Assembly (NCBI GenBank): GCA_016713025.1
Contig: JADJPZ010000004.1
Coordinates: forward strand, 2,852,001 to 2,916,000
Direction of reading: 5' to 3'
DNA from: Saprospiraceae bacterium
Lineage (GTDB): Bacteria; Bacteroidota; Bacteroidia; Chitinophagales; Saprospiraceae
DNA: 64,000 bases
A program made the position numbers and the translations under genes. The notes under the pieces were generated by a model that saw only the letters and a list, made by a program, of their open reading frames with translations, was not told where the DNA came from and searched no databases. Every line of letters begins with the position of its first letter. Positions within the stretch are counted from its first letter, which is position 1. Positions 1 to 8,100 of the stretch are shown here, piece by piece.

Positions 1-984
1 CCTACTTTGAATTCCGATTTCGTGCCTTAGTTCAGAATTACAAATTAATTCTATTATTTTTTCTTCTAACGTATCAGGATTGACATTTACAATTGGACAG
101 TCTCTTGGCAAACCATTGTCATACACTTCATCCATTATGTAACATAAGGTTGGTTTTCAATTGGCCATTGCTTCTAACGCTGCCATTCCGAAAGAGCCAC
201 ATATTATTTGATCAATAAATATATCACATTTTTTCATAATGTCAAGAACTTCTGTTCTTGGTTTATTATGTAACATGATAAAATCGAATTCAAACCGCAT
301 TTTTAATTTATCAATAATAGATGCAATAATTTGACTACCTTTTGCAATTGGTGCGGAAGGTGAATGAACGATTAAGGGCTTATTATTGAGTTTACTTGGA
401 AATTTGGGAACAAAATCTCGTACATTAATTCTGTTATTAAAGCTAAAAATTTCAGGCAACAAATTATTATCTACATAAAGTTTCATTTCAGGATTCGCCA
501 AAACTTTTGCTCCAATCTCAGAGAATTTTAATTGAACTATTTTTTTATTATTCCCTGACTCTTGTAATTTATACTCGTATCCTTCGTGAAACACTTTTGT
601 ATAATATGGATTTAAATTTAAAAGTAAATCAGGATTTCTTATTTCACTTCCAACAAATTCAATGAAGACTTTCTTATTTGAATTAACTATCCACTTTAAG
701 TCCCTATATGATTTTAATCCAGGACATCCGACATAATGTAGGATGTCTGCCCAATCAATAAATTCTTTTAATTTCCTTCTGTATTGAATTTTTGTTTTTA
801 TTAACTTAATCGGATTTTTCCATGAATAAGTTCTGGGGAAATAATAAGTATTCTCATTTTTAGTTAAGTATATATGGTCCTGAAAAGTAAAGCATTTAGC
901 TTCAACTCCATCAATTTGATTCATAGCTTGGGCAGTTATGGCTTGCATTGAAGCAACATTCACGGGTAGAAATAAAATTTTCAT
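1..984 (-). pseudogene. Glycosyltransferase (GT4-like), in-frame stop, runs off left edge
   Basis: The reading frame begins at 984 and encodes a glycosyltransferase-like protein that would add a sugar to a surface polysaccharide. The C-terminal part has the typical GT4 donor-binding pattern: a hydrophobic strand, then SFGMAALEAMA with the conserved Glu. Exactly where GT4 enzymes continue with Gly-Lys-Pro, the codon at 157-159 is TGA; the next codons read KPT. After the TGA the same frame stays open for 52 codons to the window edge, with plausible coding sequence. One G-to-T change from GGA explains the stop. The gene follows the LpxD-like gene after 2 bp. It is called a pseudogene because the donor-binding half would not be made; a sequencing error is the alternative. 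Confidence 0.75.
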
Positions 985-986
985 TT

Positions 987-1889
987 TTATCTTAATTTAC
1001 GGGCAGGATTTCCTACCCAAGTCTCATTATCCGGAATGTTTTTTGTTACAATAGCACCCATACCTACAATTACATTATTCCCAATCATTAAACCATCTCG
1101 AAGTGACGAAGAAGGAGCTATCCAAGTATTAGCTCCGATTTTAGTGCTACCGCCTATCATTGAGTTAGCAATAATCATTGAATTTTCTCCAATTTCAACA
1201 TTATGAGCGATATGAATTAAGTTATCTATTTTTACAAACTTCCTAATTATTGTATCCCCAATTGTCCCTCTATCTATGGTATTATTAGCACCAATTTCAA
1301 CGAAATCCTCAATAATAACTCCTCCTATGTGAGGAAATTTTTCCCATTGATTCTGCTCATTTTTTTGATAACCAAAACCCTCTGACCCAATTGTTGTATT
1401 TGCTTGTATTGTGACATTTTCACCAATAACCACATTGTCATAAATATAACAATTCCCATGTATTTCTGTATTATCTCTTATTATACATTTCCCTATATAA
1501 GTATTTGGTCCAATAGAAACATTTGCACCTATATTTGCTTGAGGATTTATAACGGCCGTATTGTGAATATGTACTATTTTAGTCTCTATAAATAGTGCTT
1601 TCACGATTCTTAAAAATGCTAGCCTTGGATTTTCTACAAGAATGTAGTTTTTATCTTTTGGCACTAGACTGAAATCAACAGAAATATCACAAATAATAAA
1701 ATTTGACATTGATGTTTTGATGATCTCTTCTTTATTAAGTTTTTGAGGGGAAACCCAAACTAAACTTTCAGAATTTGCTTCATGAATCGGTTTGACATTT
1801 GTAAAATAACTTTTTCCATTACCACATTTCAGTTTTAAAACAGAAACAATTTCCTTTATCGTTTCTAAAGTGTAGTGTTGTTTCATCAC
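987..1889 (-). CDS. LpxD-like left-handed beta-helix acyltransferase
   Basis: A 300-residue protein resembling UDP-3-O-acylglucosamine N-acyltransferase (LpxD). The first ~100 residues form a LpxD-type N-terminal domain; from ~110 onward there are many hexapeptide repeats of the I-G-x-N/x-x form. The LpxD hallmark region GSEGFGYQ is followed by FPHIGGV, an IDRG element and HIAHNVEIG with the presumed catalytic His. It ends with the acetyltransferase-like tail WVGNPAR and lacks LpxD's C-terminal helices. Its place inside a polysaccharide operon, overlapping the deacetylase stop by ATGA, suggests that it N-acylates a nucleotide-linked amino sugar for the surface glycan rather than serving lipid A. 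The substrate is inferred. Confidence 0.75.
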   Translation of the reverse strand: MMKQHYTLETIKEIVSVLKLKCGNGKSYFTNVKPIHEANSESLVWVSPQKLNKEEIIKTSMSNFIICDISVDFSLVPKDKNYILVENPRLAFLRIVKALFIETKIVHIHNTAVINPQANIGANVSIGPNTYIGKCIIRDNTEIHGNCYIYDNVVIGENVTIQANTTIGSEGFGYQKNEQNQWEKFPHIGGVIIEDFVEIGANNTIDRGTIGDTIIRKFVKIDNLIHIAHNVEIGENSMIIANSMIGGSTKIGANTWIAPSSSLRDGLMIGNNVIVGMGAIVTKNIPDNETWVGNPARKLR

Positions 1890-2576
1890 CAGTCTACATT
1901 TTTATAATTAAATGAAACTAAAAGATTTTCATAATTATTTAGATTGTTGATAGCTCTTCCATTACAACATCTTTGCACCTTTTCCCATGGACTCATAATA
2001 TCCTCCGTCCACCACTCAGGATGAGTAAGCAAATGTAAATGTTTCGAATCCGATGTTATTATAACATCCATCATTCGTTTATAGCGCCAATATCCGTTAC
2101 TGTCTGAACAATATTCCATTTCTTTAATAAAAAAATCTGAATATACATTAATAAGATTTGCATAAGATTCTTTTTTGCAACTCAATGTAAACGGATTTGT
2201 ATTATGGAAAGAAAATGTCTTGATTTTTGAATTAAAAATCTGTTCCAAAAGCTGTTTTTCAAACATTAACTTTTTTTCAATATCTACTTCATTAATCACA
2301 TTATGATATTTTACATCAAAATGAACCCCAATTTCATGTCCTAGAAGGAGTATTTGCTTTATAATATGAGTAATTGAATATTCCAACACATTATAAAATT
2401 CACTATTTAAATGTATGAAAAAAGTTGATTTTACTCCTTGATTAGCTTCTATCTGTGCTAATCTTAATGCCCTATGTGGTGAAAAATCAATATCATGCCT
2501 CCAAAATACACATTTTTCATTCTTATCAAAATCATGATAAAAAGAAAATTTGTATTTTTTCTTGGTTTCTTTTATT
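1886..2576 (-). pseudogene. Polysaccharide deacetylase, C-terminal part, cut by IS
   Basis: The frame reads through from the IS edge at 2576 to the stop at 1886-1888. It shows NodB/polysaccharide-deacetylase motifs: RHDID (catalytic and metal Asp) near its beginning, GHEIGVHFD (metal His residues), and THPEWW near the end. The first 25 residues lie on the other side of the insertion at 4077-4152. Removing the IS and one copy of the 8-bp duplication restores one uninterrupted frame of about 252 codons. The intact protein would deacetylate N-acetyl sugars in the polysaccharide. The remaining piece has no normal upstream start and is almost certainly inactive. Its stop overlaps the LpxD-like start (ATGA), so they were translationally coupled. 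Confidence 0.9.
2569..2576. repeat. 8-bp target duplication, left copy
   Basis: CTTTTATT directly precedes the left inverted repeat of the IS and is identical to 4077-4084. Eight base pairs is the duplication length typical of the IS66 family. Confidence 0.95.
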
Positions 2577-2591
2577 GTAACTACTCAGGTA
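2577..2591 (+). repeat. IS66 left terminal inverted repeat
   Basis: GTAACTACTCAGGTA. It matches 4062-4076 on the opposite strand at all 15 positions, and resembles the ends of the two small elements at 44018-44180 and 55342-55503. Confidence 0.95.
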
Positions 2592-2681
2592 TAAAAGCAT
2601 AAAAATAAAGTTGTAAAAATACAAAAAGAGTTATAACTTTGTACGACCAACCTTAAAGTATTGATATAGAACTTGATTTAA

Positions 2682-4056
2682 AATCAAGAAAATATCGAAA
2701 ATTTATCTTCCATATTAGTTTTAGTTGAGCAGCTTCGCCAAGAATTGGTCGAGGTAAAAGAAGAATTACGTCTTACCAAAGAAGAATTACGTCTTACCAA
2801 AGAAGATAACGAAAAATTAAAGGCAAGGATAATAGAATTGAGTCATAAAAAGAATAGCTCAAACAGTTCACTTCCTCCTCAACGGATATACAAAGAACAA
2901 CAAAAAGTCTCAGACAAAAAAGTGGCAAGAAAACAGGAGGCCAAACTGGTCACGAAGGAACTACATTAGAATTTCACTCTGAACCCGAGGTAATTGATCA
3001 CATTGACCAGACGTGTCCAGTATGCGGAACAATTTATATCGATGTTCCAACATTGAAAGAAAGGCGACAAAGTCTTAGACATACCGCCCATTGCCATACA
3101 AACATATGAGCATAGGGTGTACGAAAGACGTTGTAGTTGTGGAGCTTGTTGTGTCAGTTCTTTTCCTGACCATGTAAAGAGTCCGATAAGTTATGGTCGA
3201 AACATTGAGACATTATGTGGATACTTTTCAGCCAGACAGTATGTGAGCGTATCCAGAATACGAGAGATGTTTGCAGACGTATTCAATCTAAACATCAGCG
3301 AAGGAACAATTGTCAATAAAATAAAGTCTTTGGCACAAAGATGTATGCCACAGTATGAAGAAATACAAAAGAGGTACAACAAAGTAGCTGTGTGGGAACA
3401 GATGAAACAGGAGGCAAGGTAAACGGTAAGTTGCGATGGTTGTGGGCATGGCAAACAAGATTAGTCACCTTTATAGTAGTTTCATCAAATAGAGGCTTTG
3501 AAACTATTGAGAAGTACTTTGGCGAAGGATTTGTTAATACTATATTGGTCCATGATTGCTGGAAGGCACACTTCATCATAGGGGCAAAAGGACGTCAGAT
3601 ATGCCTAAGCCATATACTTAGAGAATTACAATACTTTATTGAAAAGAGAAATAAATGGGCTTACGAGTTGACTAAATTAATATGGAAAGCCTTGGCTCTA
3701 AAAAAATAATGCTTACAAATGCTGAAGCCAACTATGAAACACAAATCAACCAAATTGAAAAAACACTAAACCACATACTGAATAAAGAGATACATTCCAA
3801 AGATAAAAAACTACATACTTTACAAAAAAGACTAAACAAACACCAACAATATCTACTTACTTTTCTAAAAGTAATGGAAGTACCACCAGACAACAACTTT
3901 AGCGAACAAGCCATCAGAAACGTAAAGGTAAAACTCAAGGTTAGCGGTCAGTTTAGGTCAGACCAAGGTGCTTCATATTATGCAGTCCTAAGATCAGTTA
4001 TTGATACTGCTATAAAAAGAAATCTAAACGTTCTCCAAGTATTAGCTAATGCTTAA
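2682..4056 (+). pseudogene. IS66-family transposase, four frame breaks
   Basis: Translated piecewise, this is an IS66 DDE transposase of about 455 residues: an N-terminal leucine-zipper-like coil holding a 21-bp tandem duplication (about 2760-2800), the SSNSSLPPQ motif, a CxxC zinc-finger region (TCPVCG ... RRCSCGACC), then DETGG (first Asp), VHDCWKAHF (second Asp) and NNFSEQAIRN (Glu). The frame changes at the A6 run 2916-2921 (one A short), at AAA 3069-3071 (one base extra), near 3391-3395, and at the A7 run 3700-3706 (one A short). No ATG opens the frame; it follows a TAA at 2679-2681. Programmed slippage at one A-run cannot explain four breaks, so the gene is called dead. Confidence 0.88.
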
Positions 4057-4061
4057 CTTTG

Positions 4062-4076
4062 TACCTGAGTAGTTAC
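4062..4076 (-). repeat. IS66 right terminal inverted repeat
   Basis: TACCTGAGTAGTTAC, the perfect reverse complement of 2577-2591, followed directly by the right copy of the target duplication. Confidence 0.95.
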
Positions 4077-4152
4077 CTTTTATTAAATCTATATAGTGAT
4101 TAATAGTAAAATCAGAAAAATTATAGTATATAGAGTTCTCTGTTTTTTTCAT
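4077..4152 (-). pseudogene. Polysaccharide deacetylase, first 25 codons, plus target duplication
   Basis: The ATG at 4152-4150 opens a frame of 25 codons (MKKTENSIYY ... IDLIK) that meets the IS at 4077. The piece carries the right copy of the 8-bp target duplication (4077-4084, CTTTTATT). Joined to 2569-1886 after removing the IS, it gives the N-terminus of the deacetylase in the correct frame. It is too short to be active alone. Confidence 0.88.
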
Positions 4153-4172
4153 GTTTTAATCTTATTAGTTTA

Positions 4173-4272
4173 TTATAGTGGACAGAAAATATTCTGCGAA
4201 AAATTTGAATCATAATATATTGTAAATTAAATAATTATGATTGTAAATTTTCGCAATCAATTTTCTGTTTGG
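4173..4272. repeat. 100-bp palindromic repeat, copy 1 (MITE-like)
   Basis: The same 100-bp sequence occurs at 16492-16591 with seven differences. Each copy is an imperfect palindrome: the left arm starts with GGACAGAAAATATTCTGCGA, and the right arm ends with ATTTTCTG followed by TTGG or CTGG, so each would fold into one long hairpin. No target duplication is obvious, so the family is unknown. It lies just upstream of the deacetylase start and downstream of the NeuD-like gene. Confidence 0.85.
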
Positions 4273-4289
4273 TATATTCTATCAACTCA

Positions 4290-4919
4290 TTATTTTTTTA
4301 GTACAACTCTTGCTGGATTCCCGGTTAGTATTAAATTTTCTAAAATAACATCTTTAACAACGTTTGAACCAATACCAATAAGTGTTTTGGAAGCTATTGT
4401 AACACCATTTTTTATATTTGATCCAGCACCGATATAGCAAGATGAATTAACTATAACATTTCCTGCTATTAATACATTCCCACAAATGATACTCCCCTTT
4501 CCAATATAAGAATCATGGTGAATGGTTGTATTAGGTAATATCATAACATCATCTTCAATAATCACATCTGGAGATATAACAACATTTTGCATTATGAGAA
4601 GATTAGTGCCTAGTTTTACACTTTTAGATAGCTGGGCTGAGGGATGAATAATGTTAACAGATTGAAACGAATAGCTTTCTTTAAACTCCTTTATGACTTG
4701 CTCTCTTTTCAAAAAGCTCGTTGGACTGCCATGTACCAAGGAGATGTTTTTATTGGGTCCTAAATCTAGTTTTGAGATAATAGGGATCCCACAATAGGAT
4801 TTACCAATATAGTTCTCATCATCACTAATAAAAGCGTCACAATACTGATTTTCATTGAAACAATCCAAGGCTTCTTTTCCAGTTCCACTGTATGGAAATA
4901 TACAAATTGGTTGCTTCAC
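4290..4919 (-). CDS. Sugar O/N-acetyltransferase, NeuD/PglD family
   Basis: A 209-residue protein with the NeuD/PglD layout: an N-terminal Rossmann-like domain (CIFPYSGTGKEALDC, residues ~5-19) and a C-terminal left-handed beta-helix from ~90, with the conserved IHPSA entry, SPDVIIEDDVMI and the His-rich TTIHHDS segment where this family places its catalytic His. It ends in GNPARVV. Such enzymes acetylate an amino group on a nucleotide sugar (PglD) or sialic acid hydroxyls (NeuD). It follows an epimerase/dehydratase and a DegT aminotransferase with 7 bp spacing, so acetylation of the amino sugar made by that pair is the likeliest role. Confidence 0.78.
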   Translation of the reverse strand: MKQPICIFPYSGTGKEALDCFNENQYCDAFISDDENYIGKSYCGIPIISKLDLGPNKNISLVHGSPTSFLKREQVIKEFKESYSFQSVNIIHPSAQLSKSVKLGTNLLIMQNVVISPDVIIEDDVMILPNTTIHHDSYIGKGSIICGNVLIAGNVIVNSSCYIGAGSNIKNGVTIASKTLIGIGSNVVKDVILENLILTGNPARVVLKK

Positions 4920-4926
4920 AGTTATA

Positions 4927-5880
4927 TTAAATTTGATTTTGGAAATATTCAGCGGTTTTTAAAATTCCTTCATCTAAATCAACTTTTGATTTAAAACCGA
5001 GTATTTGCCATGTTTTTTCAACACTTGGAATCCGAATGGCTATATCAGCAGAGAGAGGCGGTTCAAAAATAATTTTTGAATCTGATTTTAACACCCTGCA
5101 AACGGTTTGAGCCAAACCTAATATGGTAATCACTGCACGTGCATTACCCAAATTGAAGCTTTCCCCAATTGCTTTAGGGTCTTCAATACAGCGAATCAAA
5201 CAATCTACAAAGTCATCTACATAACACCAAGCACGAATTTGATTGCCATCTCCATCTATTTTAATATCTTGATTTTGAAGTGCTCGTTTTATAAATATCT
5301 GCATAGCTCCCTCCCCCGTTTGACCAGGACCATACACATTAAAAGGTCGTACAGTTACTACGGGTAGTTTGTATTGACTATAATAGGCATGAGCCAAATG
5401 CTCTCCTGCAAGCTTACTTACAGCGTAGGTCCACCGTGCTTCACCAGCAGAGCCAGCCACTGTTGCGTCTGATTCAGAAGAACGAAATGCCATTGAGCCA
5501 AAAACTTCTGAAGTCGAAAAATCTACAAACCTGTCCTTAACATTATTAATCCTTGCCGCTTCTAATGCATTTGATGTACCGATCATATTTACACGCATTG
5601 TATGGACAGGATTCTTAATAACAGTATCAATACCTGCTATCCCTGCTGCGTGAATCACCACGTCTACCCCGGCCATACTTGTTTTGAGTAATTCAAAATC
5701 AAGAACATCTCCTTTTATAATCATGATGTTTGGATGATTTGCTATCGAACTACCTGTTAGTGTATCGCGGTGAAAATTATCGTAAACAACTATTTTATTA
5801 TTCTCTACATAGTGTTTAATAAGGGTGTTGGCTATAAAACCAGCACCACCTGTAATAAATATTTTTTTGTTATAGATCAT
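4927..5880 (-). CDS. NAD-dependent nucleotide-sugar epimerase/dehydratase (extended SDR)
   Basis: A 317-residue extended short-chain dehydrogenase. The NAD-binding GGAGFIA lies at residues 11-17, a DFSTSEVFG stretch follows at ~120, the catalytic YAVSK is near 155, and VRPFNVYGPGQ and the YVDDFVDC segment are typical of UDP-sugar epimerases and decarboxylases. It acts on a nucleotide sugar in the cytoplasm. Its start overlaps the end of the DegT aminotransferase gene by 11 bp, and the NeuD-like acetyltransferase follows after 7 bp, so the three probably work in one amino-sugar pathway. The exact substrate (UDP- or dTDP-sugar) cannot be read from sequence. Confidence 0.82.
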   Translation of the reverse strand: MIYNKKIFITGGAGFIANTLIKHYVENNKIVVYDNFHRDTLTGSSIANHPNIMIIKGDVLDFELLKTSMAGVDVVIHAAGIAGIDTVIKNPVHTMRVNMIGTSNALEAARINNVKDRFVDFSTSEVFGSMAFRSSESDATVAGSAGEARWTYAVSKLAGEHLAHAYYSQYKLPVVTVRPFNVYGPGQTGEGAMQIFIKRALQNQDIKIDGDGNQIRAWCYVDDFVDCLIRCIEDPKAIGESFNLGNARAVITILGLAQTVCRVLKSDSKIIFEPPLSADIAIRIPSVEKTWQILGFKSKVDLDEGILKTAEYFQNQI

Positions 5881-7009
5881 TTATTTTGAATTGATTAACT
5901 GTATGTATTATTCTATGAATTTGTTCTGCAGTTAGTTTTTCATATATTGGCAAAGCCAAACCTTGTGTAAATGCTTTGTACGCGTTTGGAAACTCTACTT
6001 CGCTATCGCAAATGTATTTATTTTTGAAGAAAGTTTGGGCTGGCATGCATTGGGCACCATAATTAACCCCAATGCCCTTGTCTTTAAAATATTTAATCGC
6101 ATCCGCTTGATTTACTGCTTTATGAAGCAAAACATGAAAGGTTTGCCACGCATGGAATTTATTATTTCTGAAAGATGGCAACAAAACCAAAGGATTGGAT
6201 ATTTCTGCCATATATTTACGAGCAATTTCTTGCTTTTTTTCGATAATTGACTCGATTCTTTTCAACTGGTTACTCAATAAGGCAGCTTGAAAATCTGTCA
6301 TACGATAATTAAAGCCCGCATAAATAAAGTCCATTTTACTTTCCTTGTTTTCCGAATCTATACCATGATTTCGCAATGCTCGCAATTTTGCTGCCAATAC
6401 TGCATCGTTAGTAACTATTGCTCCACCTTCTCCTGATGTAATGGCTTTTCGCGGGTGAAAAGAAAAAGAACCGGCTATGCCTATGGTGCCAGCATATTTT
6501 TGATGCTCTTTAGCTCCTAAAGCACAAGCAGCATCCTCAATTAGAAAAAGTCCATGAGTATCACAAATAGATTTGATTTCGTGCATATCTGCAGCAAGGC
6601 CAAACTCATGAACTATCATTACAGCTTTGGTTGCAGGGCTTATTTTTCCTTTAATAAGGTTTTTATCAATATTAAAAGAATCACTTTCTATATCGACAAA
6701 AATAGGCTTGGCTCCAACTAATTCAATTACATTGGCTGTTGCCATATATGAAAAAGCAGGAATTATTACCTCATCTCCAGGCCCAATGCCCAAGGCTATT
6801 AAAATTAAGTGTAATGTAGCAGTCCCATTACTTACCATTATTGAGTGCTGAATACCAAGGTAGGTGGATAGTTGATGTTCCAGCTTCTCAACTTCTAAGC
6901 CCTGAACTAACATCCCAGAACGTAAAACCCTAATTACATTGGATATATCTTCTTCCTGAATATCTGGAGATGCTAGATGGATAAAATTATCATTTTTATT
7001 TTTTGTCAC
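5870..7009 (-). CDS. DegT/DnrJ/EryC1 PLP-dependent sugar aminotransferase
   Basis: A 379-residue aminotransferase that puts an amino group from glutamate on a keto-sugar nucleotide. It has the family's SNGTATLHL segment, the DAACALGA region (PLP-ring Asp), and SFHPRKAITSGEGG, whose Lys (~185) would bind PLP. The C-terminal FHAWQTFHV stretch is also typical. It is the first gene of a tight trio with the epimerase and the NeuD-like acetyltransferase, an arrangement like PglE-PglD systems. It is distinct from the second DegT gene at 21703-22827, so two amino-sugars are probably made. Confidence 0.88.
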   Translation of the reverse strand: MTKNKNDNFIHLASPDIQEEDISNVIRVLRSGMLVQGLEVEKLEHQLSTYLGIQHSIMVSNGTATLHLILIALGIGPGDEVIIPAFSYMATANVIELVGAKPIFVDIESDSFNIDKNLIKGKISPATKAVMIVHEFGLAADMHEIKSICDTHGLFLIEDAACALGAKEHQKYAGTIGIAGSFSFHPRKAITSGEGGAIVTNDAVLAAKLRALRNHGIDSENKESKMDFIYAGFNYRMTDFQAALLSNQLKRIESIIEKKQEIARKYMAEISNPLVLLPSFRNNKFHAWQTFHVLLHKAVNQADAIKYFKDKGIGVNYGAQCMPAQTFFKNKYICDSEVEFPNAYKAFTQGLALPIYEKLTAEQIHRIIHTVNQFKINDL

Positions 7010-7091
7010 TTTTATTCAATTAATAAAATGAAGGGGCAAGTCAGTCTTAATGTATTTACTTTTTTAAAATTTAGCCCATATTTTTATTGAT

Positions 7092-8056
7092 CTATTCAAA
7101 TGGATGCTTCACCAACTCCAACTTACAAAACGGATGATAATCCCCAACTAACCCAAACGGTGCTTTAGTCCGTATATCATGTACGATCTCGATAGCTTGT
7201 CTGGAAGCATCAACCCTGTACCCTCCACCATTTAGGATATCCCGATAGGTATCTGTATGCAACTCCGTAAAGCCATCGCTAAACTCGATTTGTTCTCCTT
7301 CTACCTCCATGCTTCTGAATGTACGCTTACCAGTGGCACGAACACCATCTGGTATTGTATCGTAATTGATACTCAAAAACCATCTCACTCTTGCCCTCTC
7401 AAATTCAAGATATCCGGCTGCCCGGTCATGCGTGTGGATATGTACGACATTGTCCTTTACTTTTCCAAATACCCACCCTAACATATCAAAAAAATGTACT
7501 CCAATATTTGTAGCAATTCCGCCAGACTTGGCCACGTCACCTTCCAGGAAGTATAATACCAGTTGCCCCGTGATGTCTGATATGTCAGGTCAAATTCGAA
7601 AACCTTATCTTTTGGTGCAGCATCTACTTTTTTCTTCAGATCTATGATCGCGTTGTGCAATCTCAGCTGCAAAACTGTATAGATATTTTTACCTGTTTCT
7701 TTTTCCAGCTCCTGAAGCGCATCTATGTTCCAGGGGTTGAGTACGATCGGTTTTTCGCAAATCACATCAGCACCACTCCGCAAACCAAATCTCATGTGCG
7801 CATCATGAAGATAGTTTGGACTACAGATACTGACATAATCTACGGCTTCTCCCCTCCTTCTTAGTTTATCTACATGTCTGTCAAAACGCTCAAACTCTGT
7901 AAAAAATGCCGCATTAGGAAAATAACTGTCTATAATACCTACAGAGTCATTAGGGTCATATGCCGCTATTAGCTCATTTTTTGTATCTTTTATGGCCTTC
8001 ATATGCCTTGGAGCAATATATCCTGCTGCCCCTATTAGTGCAAATTGTTTTGTCAT
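7092..8056 (-). pseudogene. Gfo/Idh/MocA oxidoreductase (WlbA/WbpB-like), one-base frameshift
   Basis: Two frames together make a ~321-residue Gfo/Idh/MocA protein close to WlbA/WbpB, which oxidises C3 of UDP-N-acetylglucosaminuronate. The first frame (8056 down to ~7541) has the Rossmann start LIGAAGYIAPRH, YVSICSPNYLH and CEKPIVLNP; the second (to 7092) has SGGIATNIGVHFFDMLGW with the catalytic-region His. The switch is at 7539-7541: GGAAGG-TGAC on the coding strand needs one more G to read K-G-D-V-A-K-S-G. The total length, 965 bp, is one base short of a multiple of three. True loss or a homopolymer error are both possible; nothing else is damaged. A WbpD-like and a WbpE-like gene lie in the same cluster. 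Confidence 0.85.
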
Positions 8057-8100
8057 TTTATATTATAATCGAGAAAAAAACCAAATAAAAATAAAGAAAA

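Larger units (their letters stand above)
2577..4076 (+). mobile_element. IS66-family insertion sequence (ISBst12-like, decayed)
   Basis: The element is exactly 1,500 bp. It begins with GTAACTACTCAGGTA and ends with the perfect reverse complement of these 15 bp (2577-2591 and 4062-4076). Ends starting GTAA and 8-bp direct repeats are features of the IS66 family. It carries only a transposase-like gene, with no room for tnpA or tnpB, as in the single-gene ISBst12 subgroup. The gene has four reading-frame breaks, so this copy is probably immobile, yet the duplication and ends are perfect, which points to a fairly recent insertion followed by decay, or to base errors. Confidence 0.92.

Noticed and set aside
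157..159. TGA read as an amino acid (recoding or selenocysteine)
   Set aside because: Many genes here end normally at TGA, there is no stem-loop after the codon that I can recognise, and the neighbouring genes are also broken by other means.
2760..2800. CRISPR-like direct repeat
   Set aside because: The 21-bp tandem repeat is an in-frame duplication in the coiled-coil start of the transposase gene, with no spacer structure. No CRISPR array was noticed elsewhere.
2916..3706. Programmed -1 frameshifting at A-runs in the IS66 transposase
   Set aside because: Two of the breaks are -1 at A6 and A7 runs, which could be slippery, but two other breaks of different type also interrupt the gene, and single-gene IS66 elements are not known to use frameshifting.
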